The translations under genes were made by a program, and so were the position numbers. Of a stretch of DNA of 14,233 bases, positions 1 to 7,096 are shown piece after piece. Origin of the DNA: CALMNV01 sp035688975 (GTDB taxonomy: Bacteria > Actinomycetota > Actinomycetes > Actinomycetales > Dermatophilaceae); contig NZ_DASSMH010000030.1 in assembly GCF_035688975.1 (NCBI RefSeq), positions 1 through 14,233 on the forward strand. Reading direction: 5' to 3'. The notes below the pieces were generated by a model that had not been told where the DNA came from, searched no databases, and saw only the letters and a program-made list of their open reading frames with translations. How positions within the stretch are numbered: position 1 is the stretch's first letter; every line of letters starts with the position of its first letter.

Positions 1-1
1 C

Positions 2-646
2 GGCTTCTTCGACGACCTCGTCACGCCCTTCCTCGGCCTCACCCGCGACAACAACCTCCGCCCGGACTCCACGGTCGACAAGCTCGCCGCCCTGCGGCCC
101 GTCTTCGGCACGGGCGCGGGCGCGACGCTGACCGCGGGCAACTCCACCCCGCTGACCGACGGCGCGTCCTCGGTGCTCCTCTCCAGCGAGGAGTGGGCGG
201 CAGAGCACCGCCTGACCCCGCTGGCCTTCCTCATCGACGCGGAGACCGCAGCGGTCGACTACGTCCACGGCGACGAGGGCCTGCTCATGGCTCCCGCGTA
301 TGCCGTGCCCCGCCTCCTCGCGCGAAATGGCCTGTCGTTGCAGGACTTCGACTTCTATGAGATCCACGAGGCCTTCGCCGCAACGGTGCTCGCGACGCTC
401 AAGGCGTGGCAGGACGAGGCGTTCTGCCGGGACCGCCTCGGCCGCAGCAGCCCGCTGGGCGACATCGACCGCAGTCGGGTCAACGTCGCCGGCTCGTCCC
501 TGGCAACGGGGCACCCGTTCGCCGCCACGGGAGGCCGCATCCTCGCCACCCTGGCCAAGCTGCTCAAGGAGCACGGCGGTGGGCGCGGGCTCATCTCGAT
601 CTGCGCCGCCGGCGGCCAGGGTGTCGTCGCGATCGTGGAGGCCTGA
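2..646 (+). CDS. fadA2: Thiolase (acetyl-CoA acetyltransferase), C-terminal part; 5' end outside window
   Basis: The frame is open from the window edge, so the N-terminal half with the nucleophilic cysteine is missing. About 214 residues are visible. They show thiolase C-terminal signatures: TLTAGNSTPLTDGASS, then EIHEAFA with the active-site His (codon 365-367), NVAGSSLATGHPFAATGGR with a second conserved His (512-514), and CAAGGQG with the acid/base Cys (602-604). All the visible catalytic residues are intact. Thiolases join or split acyl-CoAs with acetyl-CoA in the cytoplasm. The SSLATGHPFAATGGR form resembles FadI-like and actinobacterial FadA2 proteins. A FabG4-like reductase and an HtdX-like dehydratase follow, matching the M. 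tuberculosis trio Rv0243-Rv0242c-Rv0241c, which supports the FadA2 assignment. The stop is 2 nt before the next ATG, so the genes are probably co-transcribed and translationally coupled. Thiolase is certain; the direction of use (degradation or synthesis) and the gene symbol are inferred. Confidence 0.9.
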   Translation, partial: GFFDDLVTPFLGLTRDNNLRPDSTVDKLAALRPVFGTGAGATLTAGNSTPLTDGASSVLLSSEEWAAEHRLTPLAFLIDAETAAVDYVHGDEGLLMAPAYAVPRLLARNGLSLQDFDFYEIHEAFAATVLATLKAWQDEAFCRDRLGRSSPLGDIDRSRVNVAGSSLATGHPFAATGGRILATLAKLLKEHGGGRGLISICAAGGQGVVAIVEA

Positions 647-648
647 CC

Positions 649-1968
649 ATGACCGACATCGTCACGACCGTGCTCTCGTCGCGGCTGGCGAGGCGCGTCG
701 GCGTGCCACAGCCGGCCCCGCTCCGCCGCTACGAGCCGGGCGGGCCGCTGTGCGACGGCCCGGTGCTCGTCGCCGGGGGTGGCCGGTTCGCCGCCTCCGT
801 GGAGCGCCTCCTCGACGCGCACGGGGTGCCCCGGGTCACCACCTCGGGCGACGATCAGCCCGTCGGCGCAGTGGTGCTCGACGTCTCCGGCGCGACGGAG
901 CCGAGCGAGCTCGACGTGCTCCGCGCGGTGGGGGCACCAGCGGTCCGGCGGCTGCTGCCCAACGGGCGGGTCGTGCTCGTCGGCACGGAGCCGGCCACCC
1001 TGACGGAGGTTGCGGCCGCCGCCACCCAGCGCGCCCTCGAGGGGTTCCTGCGCTCGCTCGGCAAGGAGCTTCGCGCCGGCGCCACGGCCAACCTCGTCGT
1101 CGCCCAGGGGGAGGCCCACGACGGCGTGCGGTCCGCCACGGAGTTCCTCCTGTCCGGGCGCTCGGCCTACGTCGACGGCCAGGTGCTGCGCGTGGGCGCG
1201 GCGGCCGCGGTCGCCGTTCCCGACCCGTCGGTCCCGCTCGCCGGCAAGGTGGCCGTCGTCACCGGGGCCGCTCGCGGGATCGGCGCCGAGATCGCCGCGG
1301 TGCTCGCCCGGGACGGGGCGACCGTGGTCGCCGTCGACGTCCCGGCCGCGGGGGAGTCGCTCGCCCGCGTCGCCAACGACGTGCGCGGCACGGCGCTCCA
1401 GCTCGACGTCACCGCCTCCAACGCCGGGCGCACGCTCGTCGAGCACGCCACCTCGCGGCACGGCTCGCTCGACATCGTCGTGCACAACGCCGGGATCACC
1501 CGCGACAGGCTCTTCGTCAACCTCGACGAATCGCGTTGGCGCAGTGTGCTGGACGTCAACCTGCGCTCGATCCTTCGCATGAACGACGCGGTCCTCGGGC
1601 CGGGCGGGATCCGTGACGACGGCCGCATCGTCTGCCTCGCGTCGGTCTCCGGCATCGCAGGCAACCGGGGCCAGACCAACTACGCCCTGAGCAAGGCGGG
1701 CGTCATCGGTCTCGTCGAGGCCCTGGCGCCACAGGTGCGGGCCCGCGGCATCACGGTCAACGCGGTCGCCCCCGGCTTCATCCAGACTGACATGACGGCT
1801 CGGATCCCCTTGGCCACGAGGGAGATCGGGCGGCGCATGAACTCACTCCAGCAGGCGGGCCGGCCCCGTGACGTGGCCGAGACGGTCGCCTGGCTGAGCC
1901 AGCCGGGCGCGGCTGCCGTCACCGGCCAGGTCGTGCGCGTGTGCGGCCAGAGCCTGCTCGGAGCCTGA
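649..1968 (+). CDS. fabG4: High-molecular-weight 3-oxoacyl reductase (FabG4-type SDR)
   Basis: This 439-residue protein has two parts. Residues 1 to about 195 form a Rossmann/flavodoxin-like N-terminal domain without a clear dinucleotide motif. Residues 198-439 form a complete classical short-chain dehydrogenase: TGAARGIG at 205-212, HNAG at 279-282, Asn304, Ser332, and Tyr345-x3-Lys349 (NYALSK). All catalytic residues are present. Ordinary FabG has about 245 residues; the extra N-terminal domain is the mark of FabG4 (HMwFabG), which reduces 3-oxoacyl-CoA or -ACP, with NADH as donor in the mycobacterial enzyme. The ATG at 649 lies 2 nt after the thiolase stop and gives the expected FabG4 length. 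The MaoC dehydratase gene begins 2 nt after its stop, so the three genes look like one operon for successive beta-carbon reactions. No defect is visible. The SDR assignment is very firm; the in vivo substrate is inferred. Confidence 0.92.
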   Translation: MTDIVTTVLSSRLARRVGVPQPAPLRRYEPGGPLCDGPVLVAGGGRFAASVERLLDAHGVPRVTTSGDDQPVGAVVLDVSGATEPSELDVLRAVGAPAVRRLLPNGRVVLVGTEPATLTEVAAAATQRALEGFLRSLGKELRAGATANLVVAQGEAHDGVRSATEFLLSGRSAYVDGQVLRVGAAAAVAVPDPSVPLAGKVAVVTGAARGIGAEIAAVLARDGATVVAVDVPAAGESLARVANDVRGTALQLDVTASNAGRTLVEHATSRHGSLDIVVHNAGITRDRLFVNLDESRWRSVLDVNLRSILRMNDAVLGPGGIRDDGRIVCLASVSGIAGNRGQTNYALSKAGVIGLVEALAPQVRARGITVNAVAPGFIQTDMTARIPLATREIGRRMNSLQQAGRPRDVAETVAWLSQPGAAAVTGQVVRVCGQSLLGA

Positions 1969-1970
1969 CC

Positions 1971-2756
1971 ATGACCCGCAGCAGCACCACGTTGCCGGAC
2001 AGGCGGGCCGAGCGTCACGACGTCCACGTCGACGCGGGGCACGTCGCGCGATACTCCCGGCTCTGCGGCTTCCCGGTCCGGGACGAGCTGCCCATGCCCT
2101 ACCCCCACCTGCTCGCCTTCCCGCTGCAGCTTCGCCTCCTGGCCCAACGCGACTTCCCGCTCCCGGTGCTCGGTGCCCTCCACGTCAGGGGCTCCATCAC
2201 CGTCACGAGAGCGCTGCGGCTGCAGGACCCCCTCGACGTGGCGGTGCACGCGCGCGACCTGCGGCCGCACCGCCGGGGCACCCAGGTCGACCTCGTCTCG
2301 GAGGTGAGCACCGGGGGCGAGGTGGCCTGGCGCGGTGTCAGCACCTACCTCGCCCGGGGGCCCGAGCACCCCGACGTGCCCGCCGACGACTCTCCGGAGC
2401 CCCCACCCGACGCCCCGCCCGCCGGCCCCCGATGGCGGCTGGGCCAGGGGACCGGCCGGGCGTATGCCGCCGTGTCCGGTGACTGGAACCCGATCCACGT
2501 GCACCCGCTCGGAGCGCGCGCGTTCGGCTTCCCGTCGGCCATCGCCCACGGCATGTACACCTACGCCCGGGTGCTCGCCGACCTCGCCCCCCGCCTGCCG
2601 GCCGAGGGCCTCACGAGCACGGTGTGGTTTCGCAGACCGGTCCCGCTGCCTTCGTCCGTGCGCCTGCGGACCGCCTTCGCACCCGGGCGCACGCTGTCGG
2701 TGGTGGAGGCCGAGCGGGGCAGCGCGCGGCACGCCGTCGTCGAGAACACGTGGTGA
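1971..2756 (+). CDS. htdX: MaoC-family 3-hydroxyacyl-thioester dehydratase (HtdX-like)
   Basis: The 261-residue protein carries the hydratase-2 motif SGDWNPIHVHPLGARAFG at residues 169-186, with the catalytic Asp171 and His176, followed by AHGMYTYAR. The first half (about 15-130) looks like a degenerate N-terminal hot-dog domain, joined to the MaoC hot-dog by a proline-rich linker (about 134-155). This double hot-dog plan is the one known for the mycobacterial HtdX/HtdY group. The reaction is reversible hydration of trans-2-enoyl-CoA or -ACP to the (R)-3-hydroxyacyl thioester. The ATG at 1971 is 2 nt after the fabG4 stop. The gene probably uses coupled translation, since no strong ribosome site stands alone before it. 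It is the last gene of the cassette and is followed by a GC-rich hairpin at 2758-2778. The MaoC fold is secure; HtdX orthology rests on gene order and layout. Confidence 0.88.
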   Translation: MTRSSTTLPDRRAERHDVHVDAGHVARYSRLCGFPVRDELPMPYPHLLAFPLQLRLLAQRDFPLPVLGALHVRGSITVTRALRLQDPLDVAVHARDLRPHRRGTQVDLVSEVSTGGEVAWRGVSTYLARGPEHPDVPADDSPEPPPDAPPAGPRWRLGQGTGRAYAAVSGDWNPIHVHPLGARAFGFPSAIAHGMYTYARVLADLAPRLPAEGLTSTVWFRRPVPLPSSVRLRTAFAPGRTLSVVEAERGSARHAVVENTW

Positions 2757-2757
2757 C

Positions 2758-2778
2758 CCGGCCGGCCCGCACGGCCGG
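2758..2778 (+). terminator. GC hairpin after the dehydratase gene
   Basis: CCGGCCG (2758-2764) pairs with CGGCCGG (2772-2778) around a 7-nt loop, directly after the stop codon at 2754-2756. There is no T-tract, which is common in high-GC actinobacterial terminators. It also lies where the -35 region of the thrS promoter would fall, so the element could serve either role. This is inferred from base-pairing only. Confidence 0.4.
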
Positions 2779-2782
2779 TCGA

Positions 2783-2788
2783 TACGCT
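2783..2788 (+). promoter_or_regulatory. Probable -10 box (TACGCT) for thrS
   Basis: TACGCT in the context GATACGCTTG fits the actinobacterial TANNNT -10 pattern and recurs before pdxS and pdxT in this window. It predicts a start near 2795 and a leader of about 70 nt before thrS. I see no clear -35 match and no T-box specifier/antiterminator structure in that short leader. Confidence 0.5.
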
Positions 2789-2864
2789 TGCCGAGCCGCA
2801 CCCGGCGGCACCCATTCGCGACCCGCCCGCCTCGGGGGGTCACCACCGCAGAGGAGCACGCACC

Positions 2865-4877
2865 GTGTCTGCTGAGATCACCGTCACCGTCACCGTCGCC
2901 GGGAGCGAGCGATCGGTCTCGGCGCAGACGACGGCCGGTGAGCTGCTCGAGCAGGCCGGCGCCGGAGGGCGGGACATCGTCGTGGCCCGCGTCAACGGCG
3001 AGCTGCGCGACCTCTCCCACGTCGTCGCCGACGGGGACGTCGTCGAGCCGGTCTCGGTCGACTCACCGGACGGGCTCGCCGTGCTGCGCCACTCGACCGC
3101 ACACGTGCTCGCACAGGCCGTCCAGCAGGTCAACCCCGACGCCAAGCTCGGCATCGGCCCACCGATCCGGGACGGGTTCTACTACGACTTCGACGTCGAG
3201 ACCCCCTTCCACCCCGACGACCTCAAGGCCCTCGAGAAGGCCATGCAGCGGATCATCAACGAGGGCCAGACCTTCGCCCGGAGGGTCGTCACCGAGGAGG
3301 AGGCGCTCACCGAGCTCGCCGACGAGCCCTACAAGTGCGAGCTCGTCGGCCTCAAGGGCGCGTCCGGTGAAGCGGCCGGCGAGGCCGCCGAGGGCGCGGA
3401 CGTCGAGGTCGGTGCCGGCGAGCTGACCATCTACGACAACCTGCGGCGTGACGGCAGCCGGGCCTGGGGCGACCTGTGCCGCGGCCCGCACCTGCCGAGC
3501 ACCAAGCTCATCGGCAACGCCTTCAGGCTCATGCGGCCCGCGGCGGCATACTGGCGCGGCTCCGAGAAGAACCCCCAGCTCCAGCGGATCTACGGCACCG
3601 CCTGGCCCACCAAGGACGAGCTCAAGGCGTATCTCGACCGGCTCGCAGAGGCCGAGCGCCGCGACCATCGCCGCCTCGGCACCGAGCTCGACCTCTACAG
3701 CTTCCCCGACGAGCTGGGATCCGGACTCGTCGTCTTCCACCCCAAGGGCGGCGTCATCAAGCGCGAGATGGAGGACTACGTCCGCCGTCGGCACGTCGAG
3801 GAGGGCTTCTCCTACGTCGGGACCCCGCACATCTCCAAGGAGGGGCTCTTCCACACCTCGGGGCACCTCCCGTACTACGCGGACACCATGTACCCCCCGA
3901 TGGACCTCGAGGGCGCCAAGTACCAGCTCAAGGCGATGAGCTGCCCCATGCACAACCTCATCTACCAGTCCCGGGGCCGGTCCTACCGCGAGCTGCCGCT
4001 GCGCCTCTTCGAGTTCGGCGGGGTCTACCGCTACGAGAAGTCCGGGGTCGTGCACGGTCTGACCCGCGTGCGGGGCATGACGCAGGACGACTCGCACTCC
4101 TACGTCACGGCCGAGCAGGCGCCGGCCGAGATCAGGCACCTGCTCGACTTCGTCCTCGGCCTTCTCAAAGACTTCGGGCTCGACGACTTCTACCTCGAGC
4201 TGTCGACGCGCGACACCGAGGGGGAGAAGTCGGCGAAGTTCATCGGCAGCGACGAGCAGTGGGAGGCCGCGACCAAGGTCCTCGAGGAGGTCGCCACGGC
4301 ATCCGGGCTCGAGCTCGTGCCCGACCCGGGCGGCGCCGCGTTCTACGGGCCGAAGATCTCCGTCCAGGCCCGCGACGCGATCGGCCGCACCTGGCAGATG
4401 TCGACGATCCAGTACGACTTCAACCAGCCCGCCCGCTTCGGGCTGGAGTACCAGGCCGCCGACGGCTCCCGCCAGCAGCCGGTCATGATTCACTCGGCCA
4501 AGTTCGGCTCGATCGAGCGCTTCCTCGGCGTGCTCGTCGAGCACTACGCCGGCGCCTTCCCCGTGTGGCTCTCGCCGGTCCAGGTCCTCGGGGTGCCGGT
4601 CGCGGAGGAGTATGCCGGCTACCTCGGTGACGTCCTCGAGCGGATGCGCGCCCGGGGGGTGCGGGTCGAGCTCGACGCGAGCGACGACCGCTTCCCCAAG
4701 AAGATCCGCAACGCGAGCAGGTCCAAGGTGCCGTTCGTGCTCATCGCGGGCGAGGAGGACCGCGCGGCGGGCGCCGTGTCCTTCCGGTTCCGCGACGGCT
4801 CGCAGCACAACGGGGTGCCCGTCGAGGAGGCCATCACCCGGGTCGTCGAGGCCATCGAGACGCGGGCCCAGGTTTGA
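2865..4877 (+). CDS. thrS: Threonyl-tRNA synthetase
   Basis: This 670-residue class II synthetase attaches threonine to tRNA-Thr. Domains in order: TGS domain (about 5-65); editing domain with HSTAH (His76, His80) and DLCRGPH (Cys205, His209), which clears mischarged Ser; catalytic core (about 280-560) with motif 2 RLFEFGGVYRYEKSGVVHG; anticodon-binding domain (about 570-665). The zinc ligands Cys360, His411 and His543 are in place. An Ala/Gly/Glu-rich insert at 165-186 lies in the editing domain. The zinc-site contexts read MSCPMH and MIHSAKFGSIERF, where I expect MNCPMH and MIHRA-type sequences from familiar homologues. The GTG start at 2865 has GAGGAG (2851-2856) 8 nt upstream. A hairpin follows the stop, and the HIT gene downstream has its own likely promoter, as if thrS can be transcribed alone. 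Identity is certain. Confidence 0.97.
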   Translation: MSAEITVTVTVAGSERSVSAQTTAGELLEQAGAGGRDIVVARVNGELRDLSHVVADGDVVEPVSVDSPDGLAVLRHSTAHVLAQAVQQVNPDAKLGIGPPIRDGFYYDFDVETPFHPDDLKALEKAMQRIINEGQTFARRVVTEEEALTELADEPYKCELVGLKGASGEAAGEAAEGADVEVGAGELTIYDNLRRDGSRAWGDLCRGPHLPSTKLIGNAFRLMRPAAAYWRGSEKNPQLQRIYGTAWPTKDELKAYLDRLAEAERRDHRRLGTELDLYSFPDELGSGLVVFHPKGGVIKREMEDYVRRRHVEEGFSYVGTPHISKEGLFHTSGHLPYYADTMYPPMDLEGAKYQLKAMSCPMHNLIYQSRGRSYRELPLRLFEFGGVYRYEKSGVVHGLTRVRGMTQDDSHSYVTAEQAPAEIRHLLDFVLGLLKDFGLDDFYLELSTRDTEGEKSAKFIGSDEQWEAATKVLEEVATASGLELVPDPGGAAFYGPKISVQARDAIGRTWQMSTIQYDFNQPARFGLEYQAADGSRQQPVMIHSAKFGSIERFLGVLVEHYAGAFPVWLSPVQVLGVPVAEEYAGYLGDVLERMRARGVRVELDASDDRFPKKIRNASRSKVPFVLIAGEEDRAAGAVSFRFRDGSQHNGVPVEEAITRVVEAIETRAQV

Positions 4878-4883
4878 CGGGCC

Positions 4884-4901
4884 CCGACCGGGCACGGTCG
4901 G
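4884..4901 (+). terminator. Hairpin after thrS
   Basis: CCGACCG (4884-4890) pairs with CGGTCGG (4895-4901) around a 4-nt loop, starting 7 nt after the thrS stop. No U-tract follows. It lies just upstream of the -10 element for the HIT gene and could terminate or attenuate thrS transcripts. Judged from base-pairing only. Confidence 0.4.
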
Positions 4902-4917
4902 CGTATGCCGCCCGCCA

Positions 4918-4923
4918 TAGGAT
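4918..4923 (+). promoter_or_regulatory. Probable -10 box (TAGGAT), leaderless promoter for the HIT gene
   Basis: TAGGAT lies 7 nt upstream of the ATG at 4931, and there is no purine-rich ribosome site between them. This geometry predicts that transcription begins at or next to the start codon, giving a leaderless mRNA, which is common in actinobacteria. Confidence 0.5.
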
Positions 4924-4930
4924 CGCGGGC

Positions 4931-5500
4931 ATGAGCGAGCACGGGGGCGACGGCGACCCCGTCCGACGGCAGAGCGAGCACGACTTCGCCCGGGTCGAGG
5001 ACGGGTTCGAGCGGCTGTGGACCCCCCACCGGATGGCCTACATCTCCGGCGAGAAGCCGACCAGCGAGGCGGGCAACGGCTGCCCGTTCTGCTCGGCCCC
5101 CGGCAAGCCGGACGCCGAGGGCCTCGTCGTGCACCGGGGCGAGCGCTGCTACGTCGTGATGAACCTCTTCCCCTACAACCCCGGCCACGTCCTCGTGTGC
5201 CCCTATCGCCACGTGTCGCTCTACATCGAGCTCGACGACGAGGAGACGCAGGAGTTCACCCTGCTGACCAAGGCGGCCATCCGAGCCCTGCAGGCCGCGT
5301 CGGAGCCGCACGGCTTCAACCTCGGCATGAACCAGGGCGCCGTCGCCGGCGCCGGGGTGGCGGCCCACCTGCACCAGCACGTGGTGCCGCGCTGGTCCGG
5401 CGACTCCAACTTCCTGCCCATCGTCGGGCAGACCAAGGCGCTGCCCGTGCTGCTCGAGGACACGCGGCGCCTGCTCGTCGACAACTGGCCGGCCGGCTGA
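4931..5500 (+). CDS. HIT-domain protein, Ap4A phosphorylase/hydrolase-like
   Basis: This 189-residue cytoplasmic protein carries the histidine triad HLHQHVV (His146, His148, His150) and the upstream NPGHVLV strand motif (83-89). A CPFC pair (Cys51, Cys54) probably binds a metal. The family cleaves or transfers nucleotidyl groups. The M. tuberculosis gene at the same place (Rv2613c) is an Ap4A phosphorylase, and the CxxC plus HIT layout here agrees with it. Aminoacyl-tRNA synthetases are a main source of Ap4A, so lying beside thrS makes functional sense. The start was chosen at ATG 4931 because a -10 box lies 7 nt before it; an in-frame TTG at 4874 would add 19 residues of poor quality and overlap thrS. 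pgsA starts 19 nt downstream. The fold is sure; the exact substrate is inferred. Confidence 0.9.
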   Translation: MSEHGGDGDPVRRQSEHDFARVEDGFERLWTPHRMAYISGEKPTSEAGNGCPFCSAPGKPDAEGLVVHRGERCYVVMNLFPYNPGHVLVCPYRHVSLYIELDDEETQEFTLLTKAAIRALQAASEPHGFNLGMNQGAVAGAGVAAHLHQHVVPRWSGDSNFLPIVGQTKALPVLLEDTRRLLVDNWPAG

Positions 5501-5504
5501 TCAG

Positions 5505-5510
5505 TAGGCT
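5505..5510 (+). promoter_or_regulatory. Possible -10 box (TAGGCT) for pgsA
   Basis: TAGGCT occurs in the 19-nt gap between the HIT stop and the pgsA ATG, 9 nt before the start codon. No ribosome-binding purine run is present, so a near-leaderless start is possible. The gene could equally be read through from the HIT transcript. Confidence 0.4.
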
Positions 5511-5519
5511 GGACGCACC

Positions 5520-6143
5520 ATGCTCAATCGACTGCTCCGGGCGACGATGACCAAGCTCCTTGGCCCGATCGCCTCCCTGCTGCTGCGCCTCGGCGTCAGC
5601 CCGGACGTCGTCACGGTCGTGGGAACCCTCGGCGTGTGCGTCGGCGCGCTCGCCTTCTTCCCCCGGGGCCAGCTGTGGGTCGGCGTCCTCGTCATCACCG
5701 CCTTCGTCTTCTCCGACACCGTCGACGGCATCATGGCCCGCTCGTCGGGGCGGTCCAACAAGTGGGGCGCCTACCTCGACTCGACGCTCGACCGCGTCGG
5801 TGACGCGGCGATCTTCGGTGGCCTCGTCCTCTACTACGCGGGCCCCGGGGACAACCGGCTCCTCGCGGGCCTCGCCCTCGCCTGCCTCATCCTCGGCAGC
5901 GTGGTCTCCTACGCCAAGGCCCGCGCCGAGGGCCTCGGCTTCACCGCCGACGTCGGCATCGCCGAGCGCGCCGACCGCCTCGTCGCCGTGCTCGTGACGG
6001 CCTTCTTCGCCGACCTGCTCGACTCGACGCTCCTGCTCGGAGTCGTGCTCGCGCTGCTCGCCGTCGCCAGCCTCGTCACCGTCCTGCAACGGATGCTCAC
6101 CGTGCGACGCCAGGCGCTCGCGGCCGGAGAGGTGGCCCGTTGA
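5520..6143 (+). CDS. pgsA1: Phosphatidylinositol phosphate synthase (CDP-alcohol phosphatidyltransferase)
   Basis: This 207-residue integral membrane enzyme has the full CDP-alcohol phosphotransferase signature: Asp66-x2-Asp69-Gly70-x2-Ala73-Arg74, then Gly83, Asp87 and Asp91 (DTVDGIMAR...GAYLDSTLD). These acidic residues bind the metal ions and CDP-diacylglycerol. About six hydrophobic segments are visible (around 14-35, 36-48, 52-66, 95-108, 114-130, 152-190). The gene lies directly before patA and pimA, so the acceptor is most likely inositol 1-phosphate, giving PI phosphate, the precursor of PI and of PI mannosides; this is the role of the mycobacterial PgsA1. The ATG at 5520 is preceded by a -10-like box. 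The stop overlaps the patA start (TTGA). The family is certain; substrate assignment rests on neighbours, though phosphatidylglycerophosphate synthases share the motif. Confidence 0.92.
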   Translation: MLNRLLRATMTKLLGPIASLLLRLGVSPDVVTVVGTLGVCVGALAFFPRGQLWVGVLVITAFVFSDTVDGIMARSSGRSNKWGAYLDSTLDRVGDAAIFGGLVLYYAGPGDNRLLAGLALACLILGSVVSYAKARAEGLGFTADVGIAERADRLVAVLVTAFFADLLDSTLLLGVVLALLAVASLVTVLQRMLTVRRQALAAGEVAR

Positions 6144-7096
6144 GCGCGGCCTCCCTGGTCGAGCGCACCACCGAGACCGTGAGCGTGCTCGGCTTCCGCC
6201 TCGGCTGGTCCGCCGTGCGCACGATGCCCGAGCGCGCGGCATACCGCCTCTTCGACCGCATCGCCGACCTCGCGTTCGCGCGTCGCGGCAAGGGGGTCGA
6301 ACGGCTGCGGGCCAACTACGCCCGGGTCCGGCCGGAGCTCGGCCCCGCCGAGCTCGACGAGCTCGTCCACGCCGGGATGCGGTCCTACATGCGCTACTAC
6401 TGCGAGGCCTTCCGGCTGCCGAGCCTGCGGTCCGAGCAGATCGACGACGCGGTGCGGGCGTCCGGCACCGAGGAGCCCGCGCGGGTGTGCGCCGCCGGCG
6501 GCGCGGCCATCGCCTTCGTCGGGCACCTCGGCAACTTCGACCTCGCCGCGGCGTGGTCGGCGACCAACCTCGCGCCCGTCACCACCGTGGCCGAGCGGCT
6601 CAGGCCGGAGGCCGTCTTCCAGGAGTTCGTCGCCTTCCGAGAGAGCATCGACATGGACATCATCCCGCTGACCGGCGGCGACGACCCCTTCGCCGGGCTC
6701 GTGCGGGCGGCGCGGCGGGGCGGGCGGATCATCGCGCTCGCGAGCGACCGCGACCTCACGAGCAACGGCGTCGAGGTGGACCTCCTCGGGCACCGGGCGC
6801 GGATGGCGAAGGGCCCGGCCGTGCTCTCCCTCCTCACCGGCGCACCCCTGTATGCCGCGTCGGTGCACTACGAGCCGGCGCCCCGGGGGACCGGGCTCGG
6901 CGGCTACCGGACCGTCATCGACATGGGACCCGCCCTGGCCCCGCGCGTCGACGGCCGCACCGCCGACAAGGTCGCCGACCTCACCCAGCAGTGCGCCGAC
7001 CACCTCGCCGGCACGATCCGCGCCCACACCTCGAGCTGGCACATGCTGCAGCGGGTCTTCGGCGAGGACCTCGACCCCGTCCGGAGCGGCGTGTGA
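6140..7096 (+). CDS. patA: Phosphatidylinositol mannoside acyltransferase (LPLAT family, PatA-like)
   Basis: The 318-residue protein belongs to the lysophospholipid acyltransferase/LpxL-HtrB group. The H-x4-D motif is GHLGNFD, with catalytic His129 and Asp134, and a second conserved block is ASDRDLTSNGVEVDLLGHRARMAKGPA (202-227). In mycobacteria PatA moves a palmitoyl group from acyl-CoA to the mannose that PimA has added to PI, at the inner face of the plasma membrane. The gene order pgsA-patA-pimA matches Rv2612c-Rv2611c-Rv2610c. A TTG start at 6140 was chosen: it overlaps the pgsA stop by 4 nt, has GGAGAGG (6126-6132) 7 nt upstream, and no better Met or Val start lies near. The 3' end overlaps pimA by 4 nt, so translational coupling is expected. 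There is no signal peptide or clear membrane helix, as in a peripheral membrane enzyme. Function is firm from the motif and context. Confidence 0.9.
   Translation: MSAASLVERTTETVSVLGFRLGWSAVRTMPERAAYRLFDRIADLAFARRGKGVERLRANYARVRPELGPAELDELVHAGMRSYMRYYCEAFRLPSLRSEQIDDAVRASGTEEPARVCAAGGAAIAFVGHLGNFDLAAAWSATNLAPVTTVAERLRPEAVFQEFVAFRESIDMDIIPLTGGDDPFAGLVRAARRGGRIIALASDRDLTSNGVEVDLLGHRARMAKGPAVLSLLTGAPLYAASVHYEPAPRGTGLGGYRTVIDMGPALAPRVDGRTADKVADLTQQCADHLAGTIRAHTSSWHMLQRVFGEDLDPVRSGV

Noticed and set aside
355..1485. Long minus-strand open frames, also at 1680-3020, 3063-4895, 5909-7042 and 8753-9838
   Set aside because: They lie opposite well-supported genes, are Arg/Gly/Ala/Pro-rich or otherwise featureless, and are the usual by-product of very high GC content.
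2789..2864. T-box riboswitch in the thrS leader
   Set aside because: The leader is only about 70 nt, with no recognisable T-box sequence, specifier loop or antiterminator.
4874..4930. TTG start for the HIT gene overlapping thrS
   Set aside because: It adds 19 non-conserved residues across a hairpin and the proposed -10 box. ATG 4931 is a better start.
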